Assembly: GCA_030248065.1 (NCBI GenBank)
Contig: JASAMV010003872.1
Span: 1 to 64,000 of the forward strand
Direction: 5' to 3'
DNA: 64,000 nt
From: Rhynchonema sp. JSB1_4
Lineage: Eukaryota > Nematoda > Chromadorea > Monhysterida > Xyalidae
Positions 22,578-35,600 of this stretch are shown here, in pieces. Below the pieces are notes generated by a model. The model was not told where the DNA came from. It ran no database searches and saw nothing but the letters and a program-made list of their open reading frames with translations. Both the position numbers and the translations under genes were made by a program. Position 1 is the first letter of the stretch. Each line of letters starts with the position of its first letter.

Positions 22578-25500
22578 TACACCAGGAGCGTAGCAAAAAA
22601 GCAAGAAACTTTTCCCCAGACGGTGTCTGCGGTCGGCTCCGAATTTGAATCGAAATGTGAGCTTTGTACAATCGTACACGAGGACCTGAAAATCAATTTT
22701 TGCTTGCCCGAGCACGCGGAGGCGTTGTCCAATCTTGATGATCTTTGCCTGCCGAAGCATGGCAGAGACCCGGAGATCAACCCGAAACTAGCTGAAGGTT
22801 GGTGCACGTCAACTTAGTCTGCTCTTCCGTATACTGTAAACTAATAAACAAACTGCTTTCCGTTATTACGCGACTTTTCAGGCCCGACCTTTTCATGCCC
22901 AGTTTTTCAGGCCCGGCCGATTCAGTCCCAGCATATTTGACCCATTTATAGGCTTAGGCTCAGGCTCCAGCCTGGCCTGAATGGCCGGGTCAGAACCTGT
23001 GCCCCGGGACTGAATCGTCGCACAATAAACCCCAGTTTTCCGTTACATCAGGAGCGCTAACTCCATGGCGGGTGTACCATAGTTCCATTCAGATACAATG
23101 TTTCACCAGCGTTATTCTGAACTAAAGCACTTTTACACTAAACGTGTGAAATTTTATCATACGTACCTAATTGAAAATGTTCTTCAGGCGACATGGCCGA
23201 TATCGCAGACAATGACGTGAAGAAACTGGTGGCCGAGATCAACTATAAATATGCGACACCACCTTGTACCGTGGATGAGGACCCATCATGTGGGAAGAGG
23301 GGATCAACAAAGGTAGTCCACTTAAGAGATCACATTCCCTCAGAATAATTAAAAACAGTATTGTTTCAGTTAAAATATGCTTTATGGGAAAACGCCGTTG
23401 TTCCGTACGAAATTGATCGCAAGTTCTCGAGAGCCGGTCAGAGAGCTATACATGCCGCCATCCGTTAGTCCATTTTACTAACACAGTGTTTAACTGTTTC
23501 AAAGGGCGTATCGAACCACTTCATACCAATTATCTTGGGTCAAAATGAAAGACAACACCGAGTTGATATTGGTCGCACAATGGCCATGTAAGAATTCATC
23601 AAATCAGTCCTGATTTTCACGTTCAGTCACTCTTAACCACTGTGCTATGTATATGTGATTCTCAAAAAACATTTTCACCTGAAAATAATCCAGCAGATCA
23701 ACCATGTTGCCGCAGGTCTGAAATATTCTCTTTACTATTGGTCGCACAATGACTAAATCAGAATTCATCTACCCTGATCTTCAGGTTCAACCTTAACCAC
23801 TATGCTACTTGTATTTTTGACAAAACATTTACAGCTAAAAATAATCTAGCAGATCAACCACGTTGCCGCAGGTCTGAAACATTCTCTTTACTACATACTT
23901 TGTGTGCGATCACGCAACGCAACGTCATTGCCCCGTCACTTTCCCTCTTCACGATTCAGGAAAAAAATTTCACCAATTCTTATATAGTCATTGTGCGACC
24001 AATACATGCTTTGTGTGCGATCACGCAACGCAACGTCACCACCCCGTCACTTTCCCTCTTTACGATTCAGGAAAAAATTTGACCAAGTCTTATAATGTCA
24101 TTGTGGAACCAATACTACTCTCAATGTCAATCTTAGAGCTCTGTTTTCTTTTAGCTCAATCGCGAACTCTGAGAACCAGGATTGGAAGAAAATTATTTTT
24201 CAACGATATTTATTAAGAAATCAGATTCGGTGAGATTTGATCAAATTTCTCTAGAAAACCCGCCAACACGCGAAAAATGCAATTTTATAATTGACGTCAA
24301 CCTTTGTGAACTGGTTTGCATCACTTATGAAGGGTGTTTACGTACAATCGCTGCGATCCAACAGTCTGTGCTTGATATGGACCGATGGTTATTGCTCTAT
24401 GGTATCAGACACAGTAGTTCGCGGTCGAATAAACAAGATTTACGTATAAACAACGCTATTTCAGACAATAAGCTGCAGAAGCACTTGTCGGGTTGTTGAA
24501 TCGGTATTAAAGCATCTATTCCGGGACAAAAAACGAAAAATTTTAACAAGTATTCCTTTAATTTTTCTGCACAATCCTGCTGAGGGTTATTTTTGGAGTA
24601 AAGTGAAATGTCGGTGCCATGTCCGGTTTTTCACTCAACCAATCCGGAACGAGAATGAAACAGGTCGAAATTTGATGCCATATTTCATTTTACTCTCGAA
24701 GTCCCTCTCGATTTCGCGATTGAGCGAATTCGAAGACTCATGTTTTGCAACCAATGTCGACTCGGTGAAGTCTTTCCACTCCAACCAGGGAAACGCGAGA
24801 TGTTTGGTGGTTATTCGACACATCTTTTAATTAGAAACAACGGAAACACACATTGAACTTTTCAGGTCATTTTTCGCGCAAAACGTGCATCAAGTTTCTT
24901 CCGCACGAAGCCGAGCATTCGTTCGTCAGGTTCATCTCGGACGAAGGCTGCTGGGCGCACGTCGGTCGGCAGCCACCGGAACATATGCCACAGGCACTGG
25001 TTTCCATATGAACTTGCCGGAAAAGTTGTTTCGTTTGTAGAGGCGATTAATGGTTGACTAAATGATTCAAATTTTCAGAAAATATCCCTCGGCCCCGGCT
25101 GTGTGTCGGTGGGGAAGGCACTACATGAAATGATGCACACCATAGGTTTCTTTCATGAACAATCCCGGGCAGACAGGGACGGCTACGTGAAGGTGTGCTG
25201 AACGTGTATATAACGTTATACAGTCAACCCTCAGTGCTCCCAACAGGGGCCAGGTTTTTTCCCACTTTAAAGAATTTCCACTTGGCAGAATTTACAAGAC
25301 GTTCACACCTGGCGTAGTTTGTATGTGACGTGGTGGCTTAGTTTTCTGTCACCATAAGAAGAGAGGCTTCAGTAGTTTAGGTACCGTTCATTGGTGTGTT
25401 ACTCACTGTACACAATAAAGAAAATTCAAAGAGTTAAAAATATGAAAATTCTAGACCCGAACGGGTTTGTCACTGTAAAGAGGGTTCCATAAAATAGAGG

Positions 25501-26574
25501 GTCACTATAAGGAATCTACATTGCATTGACTTGCGAAACCCTGCGAAATGGGAATGTCCTTGCAACAAAATTATGAAATTTTGTTGTTTCCAGATACACT
25601 GGGAACGCATTCCGACGGAGTACTGGCACAATTTCGGTCGTTACGAACTGGATGCAATCTCCCATTCGGGCACCAAGTACGATTGGGACTCGATCACTCA
25701 CTATCCAAGGGACGCGTTCACAAAGCTGCGTGGGGTGCCCACAATTGTGGCAACAAAGAATGGCAAAGAGGTTTGGGAATTCACCACTTTTTTGGTTGAA
25801 TTCGTGAAAACAGATTATTTCACTTCTTCCCTTCGAAAGGTGCCAGGCGTGGAGATCGGTCAACGAGAACGGCTGAGTGCAACGGACGTAATAGAAGTGA
25901 ACAATCTCTACTGTTGCGGCAGCCGTTGGGGCTGTCCACGACATCGACGCGGGAGAGCACACACTGCAGCAGGTTGGGTTGATCGTTTGAGCAAAAAAAG
26001 TCAACAGGATGGAATGCAATTTTTTCATTATCGTTTTCCAACTCGAGTCCACTCGGTTATTTCTGCCAGAAAGTCACTATAACTCTTCTTGCCTTCGACC
26101 ACTTTCGCAAACGACAAAAATGTCAGAAACACCAGCAACAACAACAACAACAACGACGACGACGACCACACGAACCAGACGCCCGATCCCCAGCAGATGG
26201 AGAGATGCGACAAGCAGACGACAGCCGAACCCAACCACAACGCGGCCAACCAGAACCACCCGTACACACGCCACGAGAACAGGTCGGTATTTGTTGTATG
26301 GTCAGACTGTGGTTTTGCTTGCACCGTTAAACCTGATGCCCGTCCTGAAAGTTGGCCAAGACGTGCGCTAAGCCAAAGCCACACAGCTACGCTGTTTCTC
26401 TCGGCTGCAAACGAACAACAAAACTTTTCTTCGTATGCAGACCCAACATGGTCAGCTGATTCGTGCTTCGATACGGAGCACTGGTGTGGATATTGGAGCA
26501 CGAAACCCGGCAACTTATGCCACAAATACAGAACCATGAAGCTGAGCTGCAAACGATCATGCGGTTTTTGTTAG
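22498..26574 (+). CDS. Astacin-family metalloprotease B with Thr-rich linker and ShKT module
   Basis: Exons: 22498-22545, 22620-22797, 23188-23312, 23370-23463, 24866-24999, 25079-25192, 25594-25770, 25840-25972, 26127-26282, 26441-26574; 430 aa, phases all agree. Order: signal peptide (MQPGGHLLFTYVLLIL); Cys module starting SKCELCTIVH; AEGD where A has FEGD; VVPYEIDRKF; zinc site [19 protein letters not shown]; then SITHY, where astacins have SxMHY, so the Met-turn methionine is a threonine; a Cys/Arg-rich end; a mucin-like linker with ten threonines in a row; and a clean ShKT domain ending SCGFC and stop. The first exon exists twice (21832-21879 and 22498-22545) within the tandem duplication, so two equivalent start sites are possible. 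Probably secreted; activity uncertain because of the Met-turn change. Confidence 0.88.
22863..23024. mobile_element. Dispersed MITE-like repeat, CAGGCCCGG family (copy 1)
   Basis: Rich in CAGGCCCGG/CCGGGCCTGA inverted words, bounded by TTATTACGCGACTTTTCAGG and CTGAATCGTCGCACAATAA. Copies in the other orientation at 35457-35620 and 62735-62899. Lies in intron 2 of astacin B. Confidence 0.65.
23567..24115. mobile_element. MITE cluster, ATTGGTCGCACAATGAC family
   Basis: Overlapping copies with ends TATTGGTCGCACAATG and CATTGTGCGACCAATA; a second head starts near 23739 and a third partial copy covers 24006-24115. A single intact copy lies at 50306-50582. In intron 4 of astacin B. Confidence 0.65.
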
Positions 26575-26625
26575 CGACGTTTATGCGCAAGGGTTCAGAC
26601 AGATGGGCCCGAAATGCAATTTTTT

Positions 26626-26813
26626 TTCCATGTCCGTGTTTCGGGTCTCCTTTTTTTAAAATCCGAGACCCGAAACACGAAGCATGATAATCGAAAATGT
26701 TTCTACTGAAAGTATAAATTGTTCGCGTTAGCTAAAGTGGCCACCCTGAAACATTTTCGATGATCATGTTTTGTGTTTCGGGTTTCGGTTCTTTTAAAAC
26801 CCGAAATACGGAC
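26626..26813. mobile_element. Inverted-repeat element, TTTCGGGT words
   Basis: Bounded by GTCCGTGTTTCGGGTCT and a GAAATACGGAC end, with nested hairpins (GAGACCCGAAACACGA; ATTTTCGATGATCATG). No coding content. Confidence 0.5.
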
Positions 26814-27645
26814 AGAAAAAAATATTTCCCGGTTTTGGGCCGATCTGGTTGATAACTCTACCAAGGAATAATGAGCGTTATCAAACTTGGTGATCGAATG
26901 GGATCGGACTTGCCTCGAGGCATGTGTGATTCTTCCATTTACTTTAGCTAAGCTCTCGTGAAAGTTATTCATATTGGGTCGTGGAACATCTTGCATACGC
27001 TTATTTAAATTAGTGGCACTATTATCTAAATTAGTGGAAATCACTAAATTTTCCAATACCGATCACACCAAGTTTGATATCGCTAGGCGTGACTTAGTGG
27101 CTGTTGTACAGCGTCTGTATTTCTGCTACGTTTCAGAGTAATTCTATGCAGAATAATTATTTCTTGAATATCCATTTGTGTCTTGGTATCTAGGAATGAC
27201 TTTTTGGCTTGTTTTGGAACTGCATCAAAATCAAAAGTACAAAAATAACTTGGACGCACGTTCTTGTACAGTAAGTCGAACAATTCCTCTTGAGTGTAGT
27301 TTGAAGCTTCATTCAGCCTACAGAAACGAGAGAGATCTCACAAAACAATCCAAAATTGGCTGCGTACAAAATAATCAGGTTGTTTCAAACCGCAAAATAC
27401 TGGGAAATCACCATTCAACAAAAACCTTTTTGGGAATAACAAAGCAAAAAAACTAAAGTAAAAACACGGTTAGAGCACCAAAAACAAAATGAACTAAGAC
27501 AGTGTTAGGCAGTTTTTTATTCCATTTTTGTGGCTACTCGTTTAAATGCTGTCATTGCGTCACAAGGCAGTAATGAAAAAAGAAAAATGTAATGACATTC
27601 TGAAACCCCAGCTCGAAAAACATATACGATTAAACTCTGGACTTG

Positions 27646-27846
27646 GAGTGGAATTTTCGAAACGGTGTCTACGTCAGCTGTGTGTGAAAGTCGGTGTAAG
27701 CTCGGTCGAAAACTCGGTCGGCGTAAGCTCTGTGTAAACATGTAACATTGCCTGCTCTTAACGCGGAATGTTTCATGTTTTACACCGAAAGCTTACAGCG
27801 ACCTTCACACCAAACCGACTTTTACACCGGATCGAAATTACCACCC
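27646..27846. mobile_element. MITE, TTTTCGAAACGGTGT family (copy 1)
   Basis: Ends TTTTCGAAACGGTGT and ACACCGGATCGAAATT, with internal TCGGTGTAAGCTCGGTC words that pair. The second copy at 50791-51017 is better preserved. Confidence 0.55.
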
Positions 27847-28099
27847 ACGAGCTGTCCAGAAATGTTCAGTCAGAACAAAATTTGTTAGTCTATGCTGAAA
27901 ACTGCTCTGACAGAGACTGCATTGGGTGGAATTCACAAAACAAAGTCAAGTTCACCGTCAAAGTTCAGAGTCAGATGTTTCAGCGTCACCCTGGCTGATG
28001 GACAAAGACGCGATTTTCTAAACGAAGTGTCAATTTCAACTTGTTGTGCATGGTTTCACGTTGTTTTTCAACAAAATATTATTTCAAGGATGCAACACA

Positions 28100-28330
28100 A
28101 GACGTCGTCGTCGACACCCATACCATGTTTGCTCGTGTGTACCCCGTCCGATCTGGCAGGCTAAGCAGTGTTTGGCCTGGTTAGTTCTGGGATCAACCCC
28201 CAGCGGACGGAGCAACATCAAAGTGGTGTCGTGGGTCAACCCAGCCTTCCATCCCTGAGAAGAGTCGGTAAATGGGAAGCAGCAATTGCTGCGGGTAGGG
28301 TAACAGGCAACTATTAGAGTCACCGGCAAC
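28100..28330 (+). repeat. 5S rRNA-derived SINE or 5S pseudogene
   Basis: 28112-28185 follows the 5S rRNA plan: CGACACCCATACCATGTTTG, then CCCGTCCGATCTGGCAGG, CTAAGCAGTG and GGCCTGGTTAGT, which cover the internal box A and box C of the pol III promoter. After about 28188 it departs from 5S and runs into an unrelated tail. That is the layout of 5S-derived (SINE3-type) elements rather than a working 5S gene. Confidence 0.6.
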
Positions 28331-28979
28331 GGGTTGTTGGTAGGTCCCTCGCGGAGCCTAAATTCTGCGGAACGCCTTTACCTTTTTTACAAGACTTTTA
28401 CCAGGTAGAAAAGCATTTCCAAGTTTCATGCTGTAGGTGGTATTGAAGTAATGTTGCGACCAGTGAGCGTAGTAAAAAATTTTTTACACCGCTGTTGGTG
28501 ATCACCTGTTTACTTCTTTGCCTTATTTCAGAAGCTCATGAAACTGGGAAACACTCTTACAAAACACTTGTGTTATACATCCATAATAATAATGAGAGAA
28601 AAGCATCCAGTCATGCACAACGACGCCTCAAAGTTGACTATTCGTTTACAAAATCGTGTCTACTACATCAGCCAGCGTCAGCCCGAAACGTCTGACGTTT
28701 CACTTTGACAGTGAGATTGACGGTGAACTTGACTTTGTTTTATGAATTCCACCCATTGTTTGCAAGGCTCTTACAGGATAACAACGACAAAAAGTTGACT
28801 AATAGGTTCATACGTACAGCACTGTGCATACGCAATATTCACATGCACCAAATGTTTCTCCAAACGAACCTCTGTATAACAAAGAAAAAGCAAAGCTACT
28901 GTAGTTTTGGAAAAACGTTCGGCAATAAAATTTGCTCATCCACAAAGAATATAATAGCACATGAATCGCATAAAATTAT

Positions 28980-29665
28980 TTATATTACCCTTTTGCCGTG
29001 CATAGCACATGTTCTGCAGCAATATCTGCCGTAGCGTCTATGACCACACAGACCGGCGGTGACTATTAGTTGGCAGTTGGACATTGCCCGACTGTCCTCG
29101 CATTTGTCTAGTTCGGCTGATGTTTCACCGCTCGACGTGCCCTTACTCATTGTCTTCTCCTTCTGTGTCAATTTATGATGCAGTTTGCGAATTTCTGCAA
29201 CAAAATTGTCGTCCTTGCACAAAAGTTTGCCTAGTGTCAATAATCACACACTTCGAGTGTACTTTTGCGTGAAAACTTCTGAGAGACTCACTGTGCACTG
29301 TGATGCGCTGTTCGGGCGATACCAATCCGCTTAGGCCCATCGCACACGCGTAGTTGCCCGAATCGGCGTGTCTTGAATCGGCGATCAATAATGTGCCGTT
29401 TTTGTGCATCTGCGAGAATGATTTTCCGTCTTGTGCTTGATTTTGAGCAACGAAAATCAACAAAACGGAAACACAAGACACAACTCACAACGACTCGTGT
29501 GTCCTTTGCCTCGCCGTCAACCTGATGTCTGTCGTGGAACCACACAATTTGTTCATCCGATGGCATCGCCAGCTTGCACTCCAGCAGCACCGTTTGTCCA
29601 TGTTCATATGTACTTCGGTCGGTCACAACGCTAGGCGGTTCTGTACAATTATTGAACCATTTTCG
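28980..29665 (-). other. Papilin Ig domain and C-terminal PLAC domain
   Basis: Ig: two exons (about 29647-29485 and 29430-29290) with [20 protein letters not shown] and [12 protein letters not shown], the usual Cys-Trp...DxGxYxC signature. PLAC: exon 29194-28980, [15 protein letters not shown] then [15 protein letters not shown] and stop, a six-Cys pattern typical for the ends of papilins and ADAMTS proteins. Confidence 0.85.
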
Positions 29666-32600
29666 CACTTTGTCCTTTCTACACAAACTGTCCACGGACA
29701 TATGTAAGTCTGGTCGCCTGAAGACACTGTCTTCCCCCCCCCACGATCCCTGTGGTAAAGGGTGTGCCACGCACGGCAGTTGGGCACTAGAAGTGATGTT
29801 TCACATTGTAGAATGGGGAATGTAAAATGCTTATCGAGACCATTTGGTGCATGGCACATGTTCGTGTTTAGAGCGAATCAAAATAAAAAAACTGGCCCAA
29901 TACTGTACTTCTCGATGTGCAGCTTCTCGGCTGAGGTCGTTATCTAACGCCCATGCTTTTGGCACGCACTGCGCCACAACACAACAAACAGATCGATACA
30001 GAATGTTGAATATACATACCATTCATTTTGACGAGCTGCGCCACTCCTCCGCACGTCTGAACGCACAAGTCCATGGTGTCGAATCGATTGTCATTGCCAC
30101 GGCATCCGCCATAGACGAACTCACGACACACGCCCGTTGAAACATCATAGTAGTACTTGCGATGGTGCGCTCGACAGGGGCCTTGCTCGAATAGTTGCGT
30201 GCAGATGGCTGTAATGTGGATTGTAATGAGTAATTGGTAATGTAATGTAATGTGTAACTTAGCGTGTAACCTAATTTAATGTTTCACTCACTCATCACAT
30301 CCCGTCGCATCAACGCAGCACGTTTCGGCAAGCACGTTCGTTCACATAGCTGCTGGCTGTTGAAGCGATTTCGATTACCGCTGCAATAATAGTGTTTGTA
30401 ATGTGTAACCCATACACGAGTTACAGTTACAAAATTAGTGTGTACACACCGACATCCTCCATACGTGAACGGTCGACATTCGTAGGCGGCCGAGTCGAAA
30501 TGCCATTGTGTCACTGCATCAGTGCATGGACCGACCTCACGTGGCTCACGACATTCAGCGGGCAGGTCTGCAATTACACATAGCACACGTTACATGTCTG
30601 TATCTGAAAGAGGTTCGGACCGGGTCACTGTTCCAAAAACTTTCGAATCAATACCGGATTCTAAATTGAATATGCATTCCGAAACCCCTTTGGTAGTGCT
30701 GCAGGATATTTGCACTGGCTTCTCCGCGCACACCCTGAATCCCACAATTCCTGATTCTTAATATCAACATTTTCGTGAAACATCACCACCAACCGTCACC
30801 ATATCCGAGCACTTGCAACTCGCCGACTTTCTGCAGTTCGGTTTCGTCGTACCGGCATTTCCTGTCGCACTGGTCACGATGTGGGAAGTTGTTCGCGTTA
30901 CCGCCACAGCCCGAATAGATGAACATCTCACAATCCTCAGTCTTAAATGGGGAACGCTGATGATTTTTCATGATTTTATTAAATAGTTGCTCAATTAATC
31001 AATCACAATGTTTTCGACTTTATTGTCTCGAGTCGAACCAACCTCGACATTGTAGTACCACCGTTCCAATGCCTCCGTGCAATCACCAGCAGCAATCGGC
31101 AAAGCGCAAGTGCCTGAAGGACAGAAACTGAATAAATGACATAAGTGTATTATAAGACTGGTGACAAAAAAACGCAAGAACGTTCCACATACCGTCATCC
31201 TCCCGATCCCGACGCTGTTGCTCCTCCGCGCACACGTGCTCACACTCCTCCTTGCTTGAAAATCGATTTCCTAAAAAAACAAAACAGGTTTTCAGTTGCT
31301 AGCTACTTATTTAATGTCTATGAATGTCTACATGAACGCATACTGCGTGCTTCAACATCCGGTCATATCTGGTGCCGTGCATCTGCCTGCGATTTTTATG
31401 TGTTTTATTACGCTCACCACTCAGTGGCTGACACGCTCACCCACACTGTGCCACAACAGTGACATCGACGACATTATGAATATACAAGAAAAATACCAAG
31501 TAACAAAAAAGATCCAGAGAGAAAATTTCGTAAGCCGAACCGTTTCCGCCACAGCCAGTGTACAGCATCTGCAAGCATTCCTTGGTGGCTGCGGCATAGA
31601 ACCATTTGTTCACTGTTCGGCTGCATTTGCCTTCGTCAGGGGTCATGCGACACACATCTGTCAACGATCAGATTAATGAGATTTGTTCAAGATCACGGAT
31701 TGTGCAAACGCACAAAGTAATCCTGCCGGTACGGTGCATAGTCTCGTGACCCAGAGAACACACAATAAAGGGTCAAATAGAGCACACAAGGAATTGATAA
31801 ATGAAAGATCAAACAGAATAATGTCCCCACACCAACCTTGATCTCTGTATAGTCCGCAAGCCCTTTCACACGCTTCAGCACTGTCGAACATATTTGAATT
31901 GCCGCCACAGCCCGTGTACAACATGCTTTCGCACGCATTCAGCTCGCTGTCGAAATACCAGCGCAGATGCGAACCGAAACACGAACCGATGTCCTTGCCC
32001 AGCGTGCACAGATCTGCAATAAGTGGCTTTCAATTGTGTCTATAATTACAGTATATGCTTGTGTCGTATGGTTTTTATCAGGGATATTTATTGCGACACT
32101 ATAGTGATAGTTTTTCACAATTCTGCAAGTTTTTTCTGCATCTGCTATCGAAAGCCACCGGAAGAACGAAATGAAGACGGTTCACAATCTTGGCCCAATT
32201 GTTTTTTATTGGGAGCACCGCTCCACCTTCATTGTTGGCCTCTTTCACGACACTGCGTTGGGAACATATTTCCAGGACGGTCTGTGCATTAGGCATTTTA
32301 CAATAATAATTGACCGAAAAATTTCAGTCGAATTTCAATTTCTCAATATTTCTTGAAAGCAATTCCATCCACCCCAATATCACCTGGCAACAGTGATGTT
32401 GGCCTGACGGACGAGTGTTGGTCAAGCACAGCCACCTGGTCACGTGACTGATGACCGCCGTGCCTTCGCGCTGCCAAGTCGTTCATCAATTGATGCTCGT
32501 GTGACTCGACTTGAAACATCAGCCGTTGCTGCTTCTCCGGCACGCACGTCTGCAAGTGGAGATAAATGTTAAAGCTGTGCCTGCGATTATGTATTTCCAG

Positions 32601-35600
32601 GGACTTGGAATTCACATCACCGAACAAGAACTGGGAGGATTTTACCAGCAACGTCCTACAAAATGAGCGCCAGGGAAATCTCCGTTTACAATACTGTCAT
32701 CATATCTTTGAAGGCTCTAACCCACTTCAAGCACAAACAGTATGACCATGACCAACCGACTGCGTCACAACGACACGTGAAACAGATAAACCTGATCAAC
32801 TAACATTCTTGCACTCCTCTAGCGTCTTGAATCGATTATCGTTGCCGGCGCAACCGCCGTAGTTGAATTGTTGGCAGTCAGCCAAGTCTTTATCGTAATA
32901 GTACCTCGGCATCAGTGCTTTGCATGGACCGCTGTCGGGTGGCAACCAACATCGCACTGGCTCGGCCGGGGACGCTGGAATGATGCGAATTGTGAAACAT
33001 CAGCAGATCCAAAGTACGAGTGAATCAGCAGGGACAGCAAGATCGCTACCAACACGTAACGGCTTACGCCAAGCCCACGCTGCTCCCAACTAGCAGGTGA
33101 CAGCTGTTTTTTTTTGACATTCTGGTCTCATTATTCTATTCATGGCGCATTCGTTTTATTGTAATACGGGGGCCCGACCGAGCGCCGCAGGGGATTCGAA
33201 CCCTCCACGATTCGATGCCACGAAAGTCTGGATTCACCCAATAAGCCACGCACACGCACCCGCACGTATACCTTCAATAACATCGTCATCAACTTCCTGA
33301 CTGCCCGACGACATCTGATTTATTAATGACATTGTCTCATTGACCGATCCCATAGATGTGGTATTGGCGGTGCGATTACCAGCGTTGCCACACACTTGGT
33401 CGCACTCCAACAGGCTGGCGAAGCGGTTTTGGTTGCCCTTGCAGCCGCCGTAGTAGAACTTGCGGCACGATCCCTGCGGTGGTGGGATAGGGGATGCGAT
33501 TATTTTCTACGCTTTGTGTAAAAGCCGTGTCAGTGTTGCTTCCTTAACTTCCATCGCTGTGAATGGTTTAATCGTGCTTACAATTGAAAACTCAAACATG
33601 GATTTGACTCATCGCATCGCAACATTTCGTTCACATCTTGGGCAATTATACATCAGCACTCAAGAACGTTTCGTTTTTGTGATATAATCGGCGTAATTTC
33701 ATGTATCGTTTCGTTGTGACAGGTCTGTCGAAACAAGAAACGAGAAACACATCACAACAAGAATTTAAAAAAAATTGCGCGCCAACCTGCACAAGGTCGT
33801 AGTAGTACGCCGTCTCATAACCATCGCACGGACCCGAATCTCGCTCATCAAAACAGTAGGATGGGGCGGTGCCTGAGAAATGGAATTAGGCATGCATTTT
33901 TCAACGTGTGCCATTGGCCTGGGGGCTGGTCGATTACGCACACATCCACAGCCTGAGCACCAGACGTTCACATCCTGGGATCCCCTGACAATAGCATGTA
34001 CTCTTTGCCGATGCTCTTGCCCTGTTGTGGCTATTGTGAAACGGCGTGCCTCCGCGCTTCCTTTCGCACGGCATGTACAGTACCTACTGTACATACAACC
34101 ACAACCTGGGCGGCAACCTGCCCAAGTCTACATATACGATTTGTAATGGCGCGCTGGCTGGTACGCCGTTTCGGCACATACGACGAGCATCACTGATGTG
34201 TACAGTATCGCTCGTTGCTAACCATTCCCAGTTGCATCCATTCGTTCCTGACTGGTGCCGGTCTCCATTGAGCTGCTGCTCGCTGATGAATGTGCTGGTA
34301 ATTTCTTTCGAATTTTGCCACTTTTCTTATCGTCCACTTTGCCATTCGATGTTTCATGCTGGTCCTGTGTGTGTTCCCCATCTTCGTGTGAGTTGTGCTC
34401 GGACTTGTGCAACAGCGTGGCCAGTGGCGTACGGTCACTCGTCTGACAGGTGCTCTCGCAGTCGGACGGCTTCATGAACTGATTGCCGTTGCCGCCACAG
34501 CCTGAATTGTGGGAAATTTGTTGTGGCGGTGCAGTATATGTTTAGCATATGACCCTGAAACTGTACCTAAGCTAAAAGCAAATGACGCTCAAACTGTCAG
34601 TGATGCCATTTATCCCGATTTGTTTTCATCATGAAACTCCGCAACACTGACGACTCTTACTGGCAGCACGCGTTAAATTTATTTGAAACCAACAGTGCAG
34701 GCATCTAGCCAGACTCGATCCCCCGCATATTCATCGGTGCGCTCGCCAACCAATAACCCACTGAGCCACGGACGCACCTGAATACCAGAACTGCAGACAC
34801 ACGCCGGCAGCCTTCTCATAGTACCAGCGTTGCACGTGGTTGTCGCAGTTGCCACGGGCCATTGGCAGGTCACATACGTTGGTGGCTGCAATCAGTAAAA
34901 GAATAATAATCATAAAGTGGTTAAAGTGTGTTATGTTGAAAGGTCTGGGATGTTGACACACACACATGGAACTTATGAAATTGTAACTGGCGGAATACGC
35001 ACGACATGCATTGTATGGAAAGAAATGAAATTTAGGCACAATAACAAAGAGCACATTTAAAATCGAGCAAACACACACTCATTGCAATTCAGGTGGTGAC
35101 GGGCTGAGTCCGTACGTGCATATCGTGATTTCAGACCTCCGACCTTTCTGCCACAGCGTTTACTGTGAAACATCAGTGGTCTTCGTGAATCGTCAACACA
35201 ATGCTTTGGTATTATGTATTATACATACTGTACAGCTTGCTTGGTGCGTGTGGACTGACCTAATTTTGTCAGGAACAACAATGTCAGCTGGTTGATGTTT
35301 CACAGACAGACGTGTAATGCAATTGGGTAAACGTATCGAGCTAAATGATATGGGGAAGAACACAGCACAGCAATCCAATGTGTATTTGTGTTGATAGCAT
35401 GAGGTCGAATTTAGTCTCGGCGGTGCACAAGCACATGCACAACGACAACAACTGCTATTGTGCGACGGTTCAGTCCCGGGGTACAGGTTCAGGCCCGGCC
35501 ATTCAGACCCGGCTGGAGCCTAAACCTAAGCCTATAAATGGGTAAAAAAATGCTGGGCCTAAAAAATTGGGTCTGAAAAGGTCGGGCCTGAACTTCCGGG

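Larger units (their letters stand above)
26575..28979. other. Intergenic between converging astacin B and papilin
   Basis: No gene seen. Holds two inverted-repeat elements (26626-26813, 27646-27846) and the 5S-related SINE near 28100. Confidence 0.5.

Noticed and set aside
25224..25500. Possible TIR element starting TACAGTCAACCCTC in an astacin B intron
   Set aside because: No matching opposite end was found.
25516..26052. 178-codon minus-strand ORF
   Set aside because: Antisense to astacin B exons 7 and 8, which carry the conserved motifs.
28100..28190. Functional 5S rRNA gene
   Set aside because: The match stops about two thirds of the way through and the 3' third of 5S is absent.
33160..34785. 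Genuine tRNA genes
   Set aside because: Pol III boxes are present but no cloverleaf with anticodon stem closes; they fit SINE heads.
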